Below, piece after piece: positions 1-7,262 of a DNA stretch of 64,000 bases. Source of the stretch: Pigmentiphaga kullae. GTDB lineage: Bacteria > Pseudomonadota > Gammaproteobacteria > Burkholderiales > Burkholderiaceae_B. A model generated the notes under the pieces. That model was not told the origin of the DNA. It made no database searches and was given only the letters and a program-made list of their open reading frames with translations. Within the stretch, counting starts at the first letter, position 1; every line of letters begins with the position of its first letter. The stretch lies in assembly GCF_004216695.1 (NCBI RefSeq), contig NZ_SGXC01000001.1:2604001-2668000 (forward strand). The letters are read 5' to 3'. The position numbers were made by a program, and so were the translations under genes.

Positions 1-1163
1 GCGGCCGGCGCGAGGATGCCGATGCGCTGGTCCACCACGCGATCGTGGTGGGATTGCTCTTCAGCCTGTTCTTCACGGTGGCCGGGCTGGCTGGCGGCCG
101 CTGGCTGTACGGGAGCATGGGCGGCTCGGGCGGTTCGCTCGAGGCGGCGCTGGAGTATTCGCGCTGGATCTTCGGCGGCTCGGCGCTGGTGTGGCTGTTC
201 AATTCGCTGGCGTCGGTCGTGCGCGGCACTGGCAACATGAGCCTGCCAGCGGCGGTCACCTGCGCGGGGACGGCGATGCTGGTGCCGTTGTCGCCCCTGC
301 TCATCTTCGGCTGGGGACCGGTGCCGGGCCTGGGCGTGGCCGGCGGAGCCATTGCGCTGTTGGTCTACTATGCCGCGGGCAGCGTCGCGCTGCTGGCCTT
401 TCTTTGTTCGGGCCGCGGCATCGTCCGCCTGTCCTGGAAGGGCTGGGCGCTGCGCTGGCCGTTTTTCCGCGACATCCTCCGCGTGGGACTGGTCGCAGCG
501 GTTTCCACGGTGGCGATCAACATCGCCATCAGCATCGCCACCGCGCTGACCGGCCATTTCGGCCCGGCCGCCATCGCGGGCTACGGTACCGGCTCTCGCC
601 TGGAATACCTGCTCGTGCCCCTGGTATTCGGCCTGGGCGGTCCGATGGTCGCCATGGTGGGCGCGGCGATGGGGGCGGGCCGGCACGACCGGGCGCTGCG
701 CATCGCCTGGGTCGGCGCGGGATGCGCCTTCGTCGTGGCTGAGGCCATAGGCCTGGCGGCGGCATCTTTCCCTCATGCCTGGCTGTCGATGTTCGGCGCC
801 GAGCCCGACATGCTGGCCACCGGATCGCTCTATCTGCGCATCGTGGGGCCCGTCTATGGATTTTTCGGCGCGGGACTGGCGCTCTACTTCGCATCGCAGG
901 GCGCGGGGCGGCTGCTGTGGCCGGTGACAGGCAGCGTCGTGCGCCTGGCCCTGAGCGCGATCGGCGGGATGGCCGCGATCGCGGCAGGGATGGGGCTGGC
1001 GGGAGTCTTCGCGGCCCAGGCGCTGGCGCTGGTGGTCTATGGCGCCATCAATGCGGGCGCCATTGCGCGTGGCGCATGGTTTGGCGGACGGCGCCGTATC
1101 GCGCGAAGAAGCTGCAAAGCTGGTGCCCCAGAAAGTCCTCGCCCGTGTCGAAGTGGGCCATGA
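1..1163 (+). CDS. MATE-family multidrug/toxin exporter, C-terminal part
   Basis: This is the 3' part of an integral inner-membrane exporter of the MATE family, which exports drugs or metabolites in exchange for Na+ or H+. The reading frame is open from base 3, so the true start lies before the window. About 386 codons are visible, roughly the last four-fifths of a usual 450-residue MATE protein. Successive hydrophobic segments (for example around bases 60-120, 230-420, 480-600 and 930-1050) fit the fold. The last 38 or so residues are arginine-rich and not membrane-like, and they are encoded antisense to the end of the neighbouring esterase. Family assignment is by overall pattern; the substrate is unknown. 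Confidence 0.8.
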   Translation, partial: GRREDADALVHHAIVVGLLFSLFFTVAGLAGGRWLYGSMGGSGGSLEAALEYSRWIFGGSALVWLFNSLASVVRGTGNMSLPAAVTCAGTAMLVPLSPLLIFGWGPVPGLGVAGGAIALLVYYAAGSVALLAFLCSGRGIVRLSWKGWALRWPFFRDILRVGLVAAVSTVAINIAISIATALTGHFGPAAIAGYGTGSRLEYLLVPLVFGLGGPMVAMVGAAMGAGRHDRALRIAWVGAGCAFVVAEAIGLAAASFPHAWLSMFGAEPDMLATGSLYLRIVGPVYGFFGAGLALYFASQGAGRLLWPVTGSVVRLALSAIGGMAAIAAGMGLAGVFAAQALALVVYGAINAGAIARGAWFGGRRRIARRSCKAGAPESPRPCRSGP

Positions 1164-1983
1164 TGGACATGTGGTTGTGGCGAGGCAGCATGAGGAACTG
1201 GTTCGCCCGGTGCCCGCAGGCCCGCAGGCGGTGGAAGAATTCCGCGCCGTAGACGTCCAGCAGCGGATTCTCGTATTCGGCGATCGCCACGAAAAGCGGA
1301 ATGGCGTCCGGCGCCGCCATGCTGACCGGGGACAGCGCCTCGTACCGGCTCTGGTCGTTGCCGAAGTACGCCCGCACTCCGGCGGCGTTGGGATTGGCCG
1401 GCAGCGCATCGGCGCGCAGCCGGCCGGACAGGATGGCCGCCGCCCGCAGCCCCTCGCCCCGATAGGGCAGTTGCGGGTCCAGGACATGGTGGGCGACGTG
1501 GGTGCCGCCCGCGCTGTGTCCGATCGCGAACATCCTGCCGGGGTCGCCGCCGTATGCGCCGACGTTCGCCCGCAGCCATGCCAGCGCGCGTCCGAGATCG
1601 TCGGCGCCGCCGGGGTAGGGCGCGCCCGGTGCGAGCCGGTACTCCAGGTTGACACCCAGGTAGCCTTGGCGGGCGAACCAGGTGGGTACGTTCGCATAGA
1701 CGCGCGGGGCGATGTCCTTGTCCCCCCGCACGTAGGCGCCGCCATGCATGAACACCACGACGGGCAGGGGGCCGTTCGACTCCGGGCTTCGGTAGATGTC
1801 CAGGACGTGGCGCGGGTCGGGGCCGTAGGAGAGGCCGCGCGTGCAGGCCGGGCCGGGGGCGGCCGCCGTCGCGTCCAGCAAGGGGGCGTAGGCATCCAGC
1901 ACCTGGTCCCGGTGAGTCCGGATATCGTCGCCCCAGATCGGGCCGATGCGCGCCAGCAGCGCGTCCACCTGGGCCGCGTTCAT
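1048..1983 (-). CDS. alpha/beta-hydrolase esterase (HSL/BD-FAE-like)
   Basis: A 311-residue cytoplasmic esterase or lipase-like hydrolase. The oxyanion-hole motif HGGAY follows a hydrophobic strand (VVFMHGGAY), and the nucleophile elbow reads GHSAGG, which fits the G-x-S-x-G serine of the hormone-sensitive-lipase and BD-FAE groups. I place the start at the ATG whose first bases overlap the stop of the upstream TetR gene (ATGA), rather than at an in-frame codon 47 residues further upstream, because the coding potential of that extension belongs to the TetR frame. It is the last gene of a leftward ridA-tetR-esterase operon. Its 3' end overlaps the convergent MATE gene by 116 bases, which is unusually long. 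The substrate cannot be told from sequence. Confidence 0.85.
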   Translation of the reverse strand: MNAAQVDALLARIGPIWGDDIRTHRDQVLDAYAPLLDATAAAPGPACTRGLSYGPDPRHVLDIYRSPESNGPLPVVVFMHGGAYVRGDKDIAPRVYANVPTWFARQGYLGVNLEYRLAPGAPYPGGADDLGRALAWLRANVGAYGGDPGRMFAIGHSAGGTHVAHHVLDPQLPYRGEGLRAAAILSGRLRADALPANPNAAGVRAYFGNDQSRYEALSPVSMAAPDAIPLFVAIAEYENPLLDVYGAEFFHRLRACGHRANQFLMLPRHNHMSIMAHFDTGEDFLGHQLCSFFARYGAVRQTMRHAQWRPH

Positions 1984-2726
1984 AGCGCGGCCAGCCGCGG
2001 CTGGCGCGGCGTCCTGGGGCGCGGACCCGGGGGCGGGGCCAGCACCGCGCACATGACGAATTCCACCACGGCGCGCCAATGGTTGATCATCGACGCGGTG
2101 GAGTCGGCCTTGTCCTTGGGCCACAGGGTGCGGATGTTCGAGGACACGTTGAAGAAGTGCACGCAGGCGCCCATGATGTTGACCGCCGCATGGCCCGGGT
2201 CCTGCTGCCGGAACGAGCCGTCCGCCACGCCGCGCTCGAGGATGTCGGCCAGCGTCCGGTACAGCTTGCCGCCGTTGCGGCTGTAGAACGCCCCATCGTT
2301 CTGGATGTTCTCCAGCGCGAACAGCGGGCCCAGGTGGGGCTTGGCGACCATCTGCTGCAGCAGCCTTTCGACGAAGGCCTGCAGCGCGTCGACCGGCGGA
2401 AGCCTGCGCAGGGAATTGAAGTCCATGCCCTGTTCGCGGTCCTGGAACACGCGGTCGAGCACCGCCTGGTACAGGGCTTCCTTGGTGTCGAAGTAGTAAT
2501 GGATCATCGCCTTGGTGACGCCGCTGCCCGCGGCGATTTCCTCGGTGCGGGTGCTGCGCAGCCCGTCGCGGGCGAAGATCTTCTCGGCCGAGTCGAGTAT
2601 CGCGCTGCGGGTGGCGACGCTGTCGCGCACGGCCTTGCGCGGGGCGGGGGCGGCCTTCTGGCGGGGTGACGGAGTGCGTGATGCCATGGAGGATTCTTTG
2701 CGAAGGGGGCGGCCAACGGCGTTCAT
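1980..2726 (-). CDS. TetR-family transcriptional regulator
   Basis: A 248-residue DNA-binding repressor. The N-terminal helix-turn-helix is typical of TetR proteins (RSAILDSAEKIFARDGL, then TEEIAAGSGVTKAMIHYYF), followed by an all-helical ligand-binding region. The chosen start overlaps the stop of the RidA gene as ATGA, giving a 13-residue basic leader. A second in-frame ATG at 2687 is a reasonable alternative because the conserved domain starts after it. Translation appears coupled to ridA before it and the esterase after it. The likely targets are the inverted repeats in the ridA/diiron intergenic region near 3124-3246; that link is inference from position. The effector is unknown. Confidence 0.88.
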   Translation of the reverse strand: MNAVGRPLRKESSMASRTPSPRQKAAPAPRKAVRDSVATRSAILDSAEKIFARDGLRSTRTEEIAAGSGVTKAMIHYYFDTKEALYQAVLDRVFQDREQGMDFNSLRRLPPVDALQAFVERLLQQMVAKPHLGPLFALENIQNDGAFYSRNGGKLYRTLADILERGVADGSFRQQDPGHAAVNIMGACVHFFNVSSNIRTLWPKDKADSTASMINHWRAVVEFVMCAVLAPPPGPRPRTPRQPRLAAL

Positions 2727-3103
2727 AGTATCGCGACGGCCTCGATCTCGATCAGGCATCCGGGCGTGACCAGGGACGAGACCTGCACCGTGGAACTGGC
2801 GGGCAGGGGGTCGGCGAAGACTTCGCGGCGGATGGCGGAATAATCCGCGTAGCCGTCCAGCGTCGTCAGGAAGGCCGTGATCTTGACCACGTCGGCCAGC
2901 GAGCCGCCCGCCTCGCGCAGCAGCGCATCCATGTTGGCGAAGATCTCGCGGGCCTGCCGGCCAAGGTCGCCGGGATGATGGGCGTGTTCCGGGTCGGCCC
3001 GCGCCAGTTGGCCCGACACGAAAATCATGCGCTTGCCGCCGGCCACGTCCAGCGCCTGGGAGTAGGGGCGGCCCGAGGGGCCCAGAGGGGTCTTGGTGAT
3101 CAT
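2723..3103 (-). CDS. RidA-family (YjgF/YER057c/UK114) protein
   Basis: A 126-residue member of the Rid family, first gene of the leftward operon with the TetR regulator and esterase. The Rid core is visible (FVSGQLARADPE, an ADVVKITAFLT strand-helix, and a C-terminal IEIEAVA strand). At the position where active RidA imine deaminases have arginine in a PARS-type motif, this protein reads PASSTV. The key arginine therefore appears to be serine, placing it in the Rid subgroups without proven 2-aminoacrylate deaminase activity. Many such paralogues sit in catabolic operons. The start is supported by a GGGAGA Shine-Dalgarno a few bases upstream. Confidence 0.85.
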   Translation of the reverse strand: MITKTPLGPSGRPYSQALDVAGGKRMIFVSGQLARADPEHAHHPGDLGRQAREIFANMDALLREAGGSLADVVKITAFLTTLDGYADYSAIRREVFADPLPASSTVQVSSLVTPGCLIEIEAVAIL

Positions 3104-3123
3104 GCTGGTCTCCCTGTTTTAAA

Positions 3124-3142
3124 TAACTATCTGGTTGGTTAA
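3124..3142. promoter_or_regulatory. candidate TetR operator, ridA-proximal
   Basis: An imperfect inverted repeat, TAACTA then TTGGTTA, lies about 20 bases upstream of the ridA start codon. Its right half shares TTGGTTA with the second site at 3225-3246. The location fits autorepression of the ridA-tetR-esterase operon. Binding is inferred. Confidence 0.5.
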
Positions 3143-3194
3143 TTCTAGGCATGGCGTGTCGGACATGTCAAAGACCATGGCTCGAAGAATCTTC

Positions 3195-3224
3195 TTGACA
3201 TGACTTCCTGATGATTTCTAGACT
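3195..3224 (+). promoter_or_regulatory. sigma-70-type promoter for the diiron gene
   Basis: A perfect -35 box TTGACA (3195-3200) is followed after 18 bases by TAGACT (3219-3224), a four-of-six -10 match. The operator at 3225-3246 begins immediately after, so a bound repressor would block initiation. Confidence 0.5.
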
Positions 3225-3246
3225 ACTAACTAATCAGTTGGTTAGT
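3225..3246. promoter_or_regulatory. candidate TetR operator, diiron-gene-proximal
   Basis: A 22-base inverted repeat with arms ACTAACTAA and TTGGTTAGT (eight of nine positions pair) around TCAG. It sits just downstream of the -10 element and about 30 bases before the diiron-protein start codon. It is the better of two related sites in this divergent intergenic region. Confidence 0.6.
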
Positions 3247-3276
3247 TATGGAAAAACGGAATCACAAGGAGCCAAG

Positions 3277-4191
3277 ATGTCCGCACAGCCGTCGTCTTTC
3301 ATTCCCGTCACCGGCTTTCCCGGAATCCGCGAGCAGCGGTTTCCGCTGAACCTGGGCGAGATGCTGCCCCGCGTCGAGCGCATCTGGACCGTCGCCAAGG
3401 GATCGAACTGGGATCCGGTCACGGACATCCCCTGGAGCCAGCTGGACCTGGGCAAGTACACCGAGGAAGAACTGTACGCCGCCCGGGTGTTCTGGAGCCG
3501 GCGCGCCTGGAGCGAGTACACCGGCCTGGCCGAATCGCCCACCGTGCTGCTGCGGTTCGCCTTCGAGGGCGACCGGCCCGGCATGATCAAGCTGGCCCTG
3601 GCGACCAAGTTCATGGACGAGGCCAAGCACATCGAGGCCTCGTACATGATGGCCGAAAAGCTGGGCGGCTACCTGGCCGAGCCGCCGGAAGGGGCGCCGC
3701 GCAAGCGGCTGGTGGCGGGCCTGCGCGAACGCGGCATGAATCCGGACTACACCCCCGAGGCCGTGCTGGCGTGCTGGCATTGCGTCAGCGAATATTTCGC
3801 GGTCGAGATCTTCCGCGTCCGCTACCACCACACCACCGATCCCGTCGCGCGGGCGGTCCTGGGCCGCATCCTGGCCGACGAGGTCCGCCACATCGGCATG
3901 GGCTGGGAGTACCTGGCGTATCGCCTGCCGCAGGTCTCGGACGAGGTGCGCGAGAACGTCAGGGCGGCCATGATCGATGTGATCGAGAATATCGAGCTGG
4001 GCGGGTTCCACTCGTCGTCCAACGTCAACGAGGAGCAGGACCTGTTCGCCCGGCTCGACCTTGTCGTGGCCAAGGCCGGCCTGGGGGCGGCGCCTCCCGA
4101 CATCGAGCACGAGGCCTTCGTGTCGACGCTGGCCGAGATCCGGAGCAAGGCGGCCCAACTGGGCATAGACCTGCCCGAATATACGTTGTGA
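3277..4191 (+). CDS. ferritin-like diiron carboxylate protein (R2/AurF-like)
   Basis: A 304-residue, mostly helical protein with the ligand pattern of diiron-carboxylate oxygenases and R2-like proteins: a glutamate near residue 97, E115-x-x-H118 (DEAKH), a glutamate near 172-177, and E202-x-x-H205 (DEVRH). This suggests an O2-activating oxidase, oxygenase or N-oxygenase rather than iron storage. I cannot assign a substrate. The start at 3277 follows an AAGGAG Shine-Dalgarno; an in-frame upstream codon at 3211 falls inside the operator. It is divergent from ridA-tetR and followed after 85 bases by a Bug receptor gene, which may be co-transcribed. Confidence 0.7.
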   Translation: MSAQPSSFIPVTGFPGIREQRFPLNLGEMLPRVERIWTVAKGSNWDPVTDIPWSQLDLGKYTEEELYAARVFWSRRAWSEYTGLAESPTVLLRFAFEGDRPGMIKLALATKFMDEAKHIEASYMMAEKLGGYLAEPPEGAPRKRLVAGLRERGMNPDYTPEAVLACWHCVSEYFAVEIFRVRYHHTTDPVARAVLGRILADEVRHIGMGWEYLAYRLPQVSDEVRENVRAAMIDVIENIELGGFHSSSNVNEEQDLFARLDLVVAKAGLGAAPPDIEHEAFVSTLAEIRSKAAQLGIDLPEYTL

Positions 4192-4276
4192 ACCGTGCCG
4201 GCCGCGCCCGCGGGCGGCGGCCGGCCGTCGATGCCGACGTCTCGCGCGCTGTCCACCGGCTCTTGAGGATACGACC

Positions 4277-5251
4277 ATGATACGCACCCTATGCATGCAA
4301 GCGGCAATCGGGATCTCGATCACCTGTATGGCCTTGCCCGGCGCACGGGCGCAGCCCTATCCCGACCGGCCGATCCGCTTCATCGTGCCGTTCGCGCCGG
4401 GCGGCACCGCCGACGTGCTGACGCGGGCGCTGGCCCAGAAGCTCGGCCAGCGGCTGGGCCAACCCGTGATCGTGGAGAACCGGCCGGGGGCCAGCACCGC
4501 GATCGGCGTCAAGCACGCCGCAATGGCCGCGCCCGACGGCTACACCATCCTGTATGGCGGCGTCAGCTCCCAGGTCATGAACCCGCTCATCAACCGGGTG
4601 GACTTCGATCCGGTCAAGGACTTCACGCCCATCTCGCTGGTGAACTCGCTGCCCCTGGTGCTGGTGGTCCATCCTTCGCTGCCGGCAGCGGATTTCTCGC
4701 AGTTCCTGGCGCTGGCGAAGTCGCGCGCCCAGCCCATCACCTATGCGTCGGCCGGGGCGGGCACGTCCAATCACCTGGCGGGGGAACTGCTCAAGACCGC
4801 CGCGCGCATTCCGCTGCTGCACGTCCCGTACAAGAGCAGCGCGCCGGCCCTGAACGACCTGCTGGGCGGCCACGTCGACGCCATGTTCGACCTGGTGCTG
4901 ACTTCGGCTCCGCAGGCCAGGCTGGGCAAGGTGCGCCCGCTCGCCATCACCAGCGCGCGGCGCAGTTCCTTGCTGCCCGACGTTCCCACCCTGCGCGAGC
5001 TGGGACTGCCCGAGGGCGAGGTCGACGTCTGGACCGGCGTGTTCGGCCCCGCGGGCATGCCGCCGGCCATCGTCGCGCGCCTGCACGACGAGATCGACGC
5101 CATCCTGCGGCTGCCGGAGGTCCAGCAGCAGTTCGCGTCGCTGGGAGCCCTGGCCGAGCCCAGTACGCCGGAGCAGTTGGGAGCGCTGCTGCGATCCGAA
5201 CTGGCGAAGTGGAAGCGGGTGGTCCGGGAGGCCAGGATAGGCGCGGACTGA
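4277..5251 (+). CDS. Bug/TctC-family periplasmic substrate-binding protein
   Basis: A 324-residue periplasmic receptor of the Bug family, greatly expanded in Bordetella and relatives. A signal peptide ends near ALPGARA-QPYP. The classic start of the mature protein follows (YPDRPIRFIVPFAPGGTADV), as does the VENRPGAS motif that lines the ligand pocket. Bug proteins bind small carboxylates, amides or aromatic acids and usually serve a TctAB tripartite transporter, but no TctA or TctB gene is present nearby. Placement after the diiron protein suggests a shared ligand or substrate; this is inference. A short inverted repeat at 5268-5285 follows the gene. Confidence 0.93.
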   Translation: MIRTLCMQAAIGISITCMALPGARAQPYPDRPIRFIVPFAPGGTADVLTRALAQKLGQRLGQPVIVENRPGASTAIGVKHAAMAAPDGYTILYGGVSSQVMNPLINRVDFDPVKDFTPISLVNSLPLVLVVHPSLPAADFSQFLALAKSRAQPITYASAGAGTSNHLAGELLKTAARIPLLHVPYKSSAPALNDLLGGHVDAMFDLVLTSAPQARLGKVRPLAITSARRSSLLPDVPTLRELGLPEGEVDVWTGVFGPAGMPPAIVARLHDEIDAILRLPEVQQQFASLGALAEPSTPEQLGALLRSELAKWKRVVREARIGAD

Positions 5252-5267
5252 ACGCCGCTGCATGTCC

Positions 5268-5285
5268 ATTCCCTTTTCAGGGAAT
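5268..5285. repeat. short inverted repeat after the Bug gene
   Basis: Perfect 6-base arms ATTCCC and GGGAAT around TTTTCA. It could be a weak terminator for the Bug gene or an activator site about 90-110 bases upstream of the predicted transcription start of the TRAP operon. A second half-like element (TTTCC..GGAA) follows within 20 bases. Confidence 0.3.
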
Positions 5286-5350
5286 CAGGGTTTCCCTTAG
5301 GAACGCAGCGCTCGAGCCTCCCGCTATCATGTATTTACCCTACCTATGGG

Positions 5351-5366
5351 TGGCACTTGTTTTGCA
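5351..5366 (+). promoter_or_regulatory. sigma-54 promoter of the TRAP transporter operon
   Basis: TGGCACTTGTTTTGCA matches the sigma-54 consensus TGGCAC-N5-TTGCA. The GG and GC dinucleotides are 12 bases apart, giving a predicted start near 5377 and a leader of about 64 bases. Transcription would need an enhancer-binding protein; the only one in the window is the DctD-type regulator at 21319-22662. Confidence 0.65.
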
Positions 5367-5440
5367 TCGGTTGCAGTCTCGTGACACCTTTGACGGGACC
5401 GGTGCCGCCCGTGGGTTACAACCACCCGGGAGACCCGCAC

Positions 5441-6529
5441 ATGCACCGCCGTTCCTTTCTGACCAAGGCAACCGTGGGCGCCGCCGCTGGCGGCGTGACG
5501 TTGGCAGCCCCAGTATTCGCCCAGGACGCGCCCACCGTGACCTGGCGCCTTGCCTCGAGTTTTCCGCGCAGCGCCGACGCCATCTACAGCGGCGGCGAAG
5601 CCGTGGCCAAGTACGTGTCCGAGGCCACGGGCGGGAAGTTCACGATCCGCGCCTTTCCGGCCGGGGAAATCGTGCCCGCGCTGCAGGTGCTCGACAGCGT
5701 GCAGAACGGCACCATCGAATGCGGCCATAGCGCCTCCTACTATTACTACGGCAAGGATCCCACGCTCAGCTTCGACGCGGCGGTGCCGTTCGGGCTCAAT
5801 ACGCGCCAGATGAACGCCTGGATGCGCCATGGCGACGGCCTGAAACTGCTGCGCGAGGTCTTCAAGAAATACAACGTCGTCAACTTCCCCTGCGGTTATA
5901 CCGGCACCCAGATGGGCGGCTGGTTCCGCAAGGAGATCAAGTCGGTCGAGGACCTGAAGGGGCTGAAGTTCCGCGTCAGCGCCTTCGCCGGTGCCGTGCT
6001 GTCGCGCCTGGGCGTGGTGCCGCAGCAGATCGCCGGCGGCGACATCTATCCGGCGCTGGAGAAGGGCACCATCGACGCGGCCGAATGGATCGGCCCCTAC
6101 GACGACGAGAAGCTGGGGTTCCACAAGGTCGCCAAGAACTACTACTACCCGGGCTGGTGGGAAGGCACGCTGCAGGTGTCGCTGTACGTCAACCAGGACG
6201 CCTACAACAAGCTGCCCAAGCAATACCAGGCCGTGCTGGACCAGGCGTGCGCGGCGGCCACCAACGACATGATCGCCAAGTACGACGCCGAGAACCCGGC
6301 GGCGCTGCGCCGGCTGATCTCGCAGGGCGCGCAGTTGCGGGCCTTCCCGAAATCGGTCATGGACGCCTGCTACGCCGAGGCCAACAAGGTGTATGCCGAG
6401 ATGAGCGCCAAGAGCCCCGAGTTCAAGAAGGTCTATGACAGCATGGTCGCCTTCCGCGGCAACGTGTTGCCATGGTTCCGGGTGGCCGAGGGCAACTTCG
6501 ACGGCTACATGTCCACCATCCGCAAATAA
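5441..6529 (+). CDS. dctP: TRAP transporter substrate-binding protein, TakP/DctP-like
   Basis: A 362-residue periplasmic receptor of a TRAP transporter. The N-terminus MHRRSFLTKA followed by a hydrophobic stretch and a cleavage region near PVFA-QD is a twin-arginine signal peptide. The mature part has the DctP fold, and features such as AEWIGPYDDEKLGF and YYYPGWWEG resemble the TakP subgroup, known for 2-oxo-acid binding. The start at 5441 is preferred to the 28-residue upstream extension because it places the Tat motif at the N-terminus; a GGGAGA precedes it. It heads a dctPQM operon behind a sigma-54 promoter. The exact ligand is uncertain. Confidence 0.9.
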   Translation: MHRRSFLTKATVGAAAGGVTLAAPVFAQDAPTVTWRLASSFPRSADAIYSGGEAVAKYVSEATGGKFTIRAFPAGEIVPALQVLDSVQNGTIECGHSASYYYYGKDPTLSFDAAVPFGLNTRQMNAWMRHGDGLKLLREVFKKYNVVNFPCGYTGTQMGGWFRKEIKSVEDLKGLKFRVSAFAGAVLSRLGVVPQQIAGGDIYPALEKGTIDAAEWIGPYDDEKLGFHKVAKNYYYPGWWEGTLQVSLYVNQDAYNKLPKQYQAVLDQACAAATNDMIAKYDAENPAALRRLISQGAQLRAFPKSVMDACYAEANKVYAEMSAKSPEFKKVYDSMVAFRGNVLPWFRVAEGNFDGYMSTIRK

Positions 6530-6638
6530 AGGGAAGCAGCGTGGCGCTACCTACCAGGTTCCCCGCCACGCACCGGAAACAGGACTCGTCCGCCTGGCCT
6601 CGCGCCAGGCGTTTTTCATTCAGCATCGGTCCACAACC

Positions 6639-7262
6639 ATGAATGCTCTTCTCGCCTTCTCCCGCCTGGTCGACGCGCTGAACCAGTTCGTCGGCAAGGC
6701 CGTCACCTGGTTGACCCTGGTGGTGGTGCTCGTCAGCGCGGGCAACGCCGTCGTGCGCAAGGTATTCCACACCAGCTCGAACGCCTGGCTGGAACTGCAG
6801 TGGTACCTGTTCGGCGCCATCTTCCTGCTGGCCGCGGGCTACACCTTGTTGAAGAACGAACACGTGCGCGTGGACATCGTCGCGCAGAAGCTGCCGCAGC
6901 GTACCCAGATCTGGATAGAGATCCTGGGGGTCGTGCTGTTCCTGATGCCGGCGTGCGTGCTGATCATGTGGCTGTCCTGGCCCGTGTTCGTCGATTCATT
7001 CGTCACCGACGAGCAGTCCTCCAATCCGGGCGGGCTGGTGCGCTGGCCCGTCAAGCTGCTGATTCCGGTCGGCTTCTTCCTGCTGGTGCTGGCGGGCCTG
7101 TCGCACCTGATCAAGTGCGTGGCCTTCCTGATGGGCAAGGGGCCCGATCCGCGCGAGCGGGACCGGGGCAAGACCGCCGAGGAAGAGCTGGCCGAGGAAA
7201 TCGCCCGCGAGGCGCAGGCCCGCGAGGCCGCCGCCCATGGCAGCACGCAGGGAGGCCGCTGA
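6639..7262 (+). CDS. dctQ: TRAP transporter small membrane subunit DctQ
   Basis: A 207-residue protein with four hydrophobic segments, matching the DctQ small subunit that pairs with DctM. Recognisable are the N-terminal helix pair and the segment ending in LLKNEHVRVDIVAQKLP, typical of DctQ. A charged tail of about 45 residues (rich in E, R and A) extends beyond the last helix. The start at 6639 is chosen because the in-frame upstream extension lies over the dctP tail and is not membrane-like. It lies 109 bases after dctP and overlaps the start of dctM by one base. Confidence 0.88.
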   Translation: MNALLAFSRLVDALNQFVGKAVTWLTLVVVLVSAGNAVVRKVFHTSSNAWLELQWYLFGAIFLLAAGYTLLKNEHVRVDIVAQKLPQRTQIWIEILGVVLFLMPACVLIMWLSWPVFVDSFVTDEQSSNPGGLVRWPVKLLIPVGFFLLVLAGLSHLIKCVAFLMGKGPDPRERDRGKTAEEELAEEIAREAQAREAAAHGSTQGGR

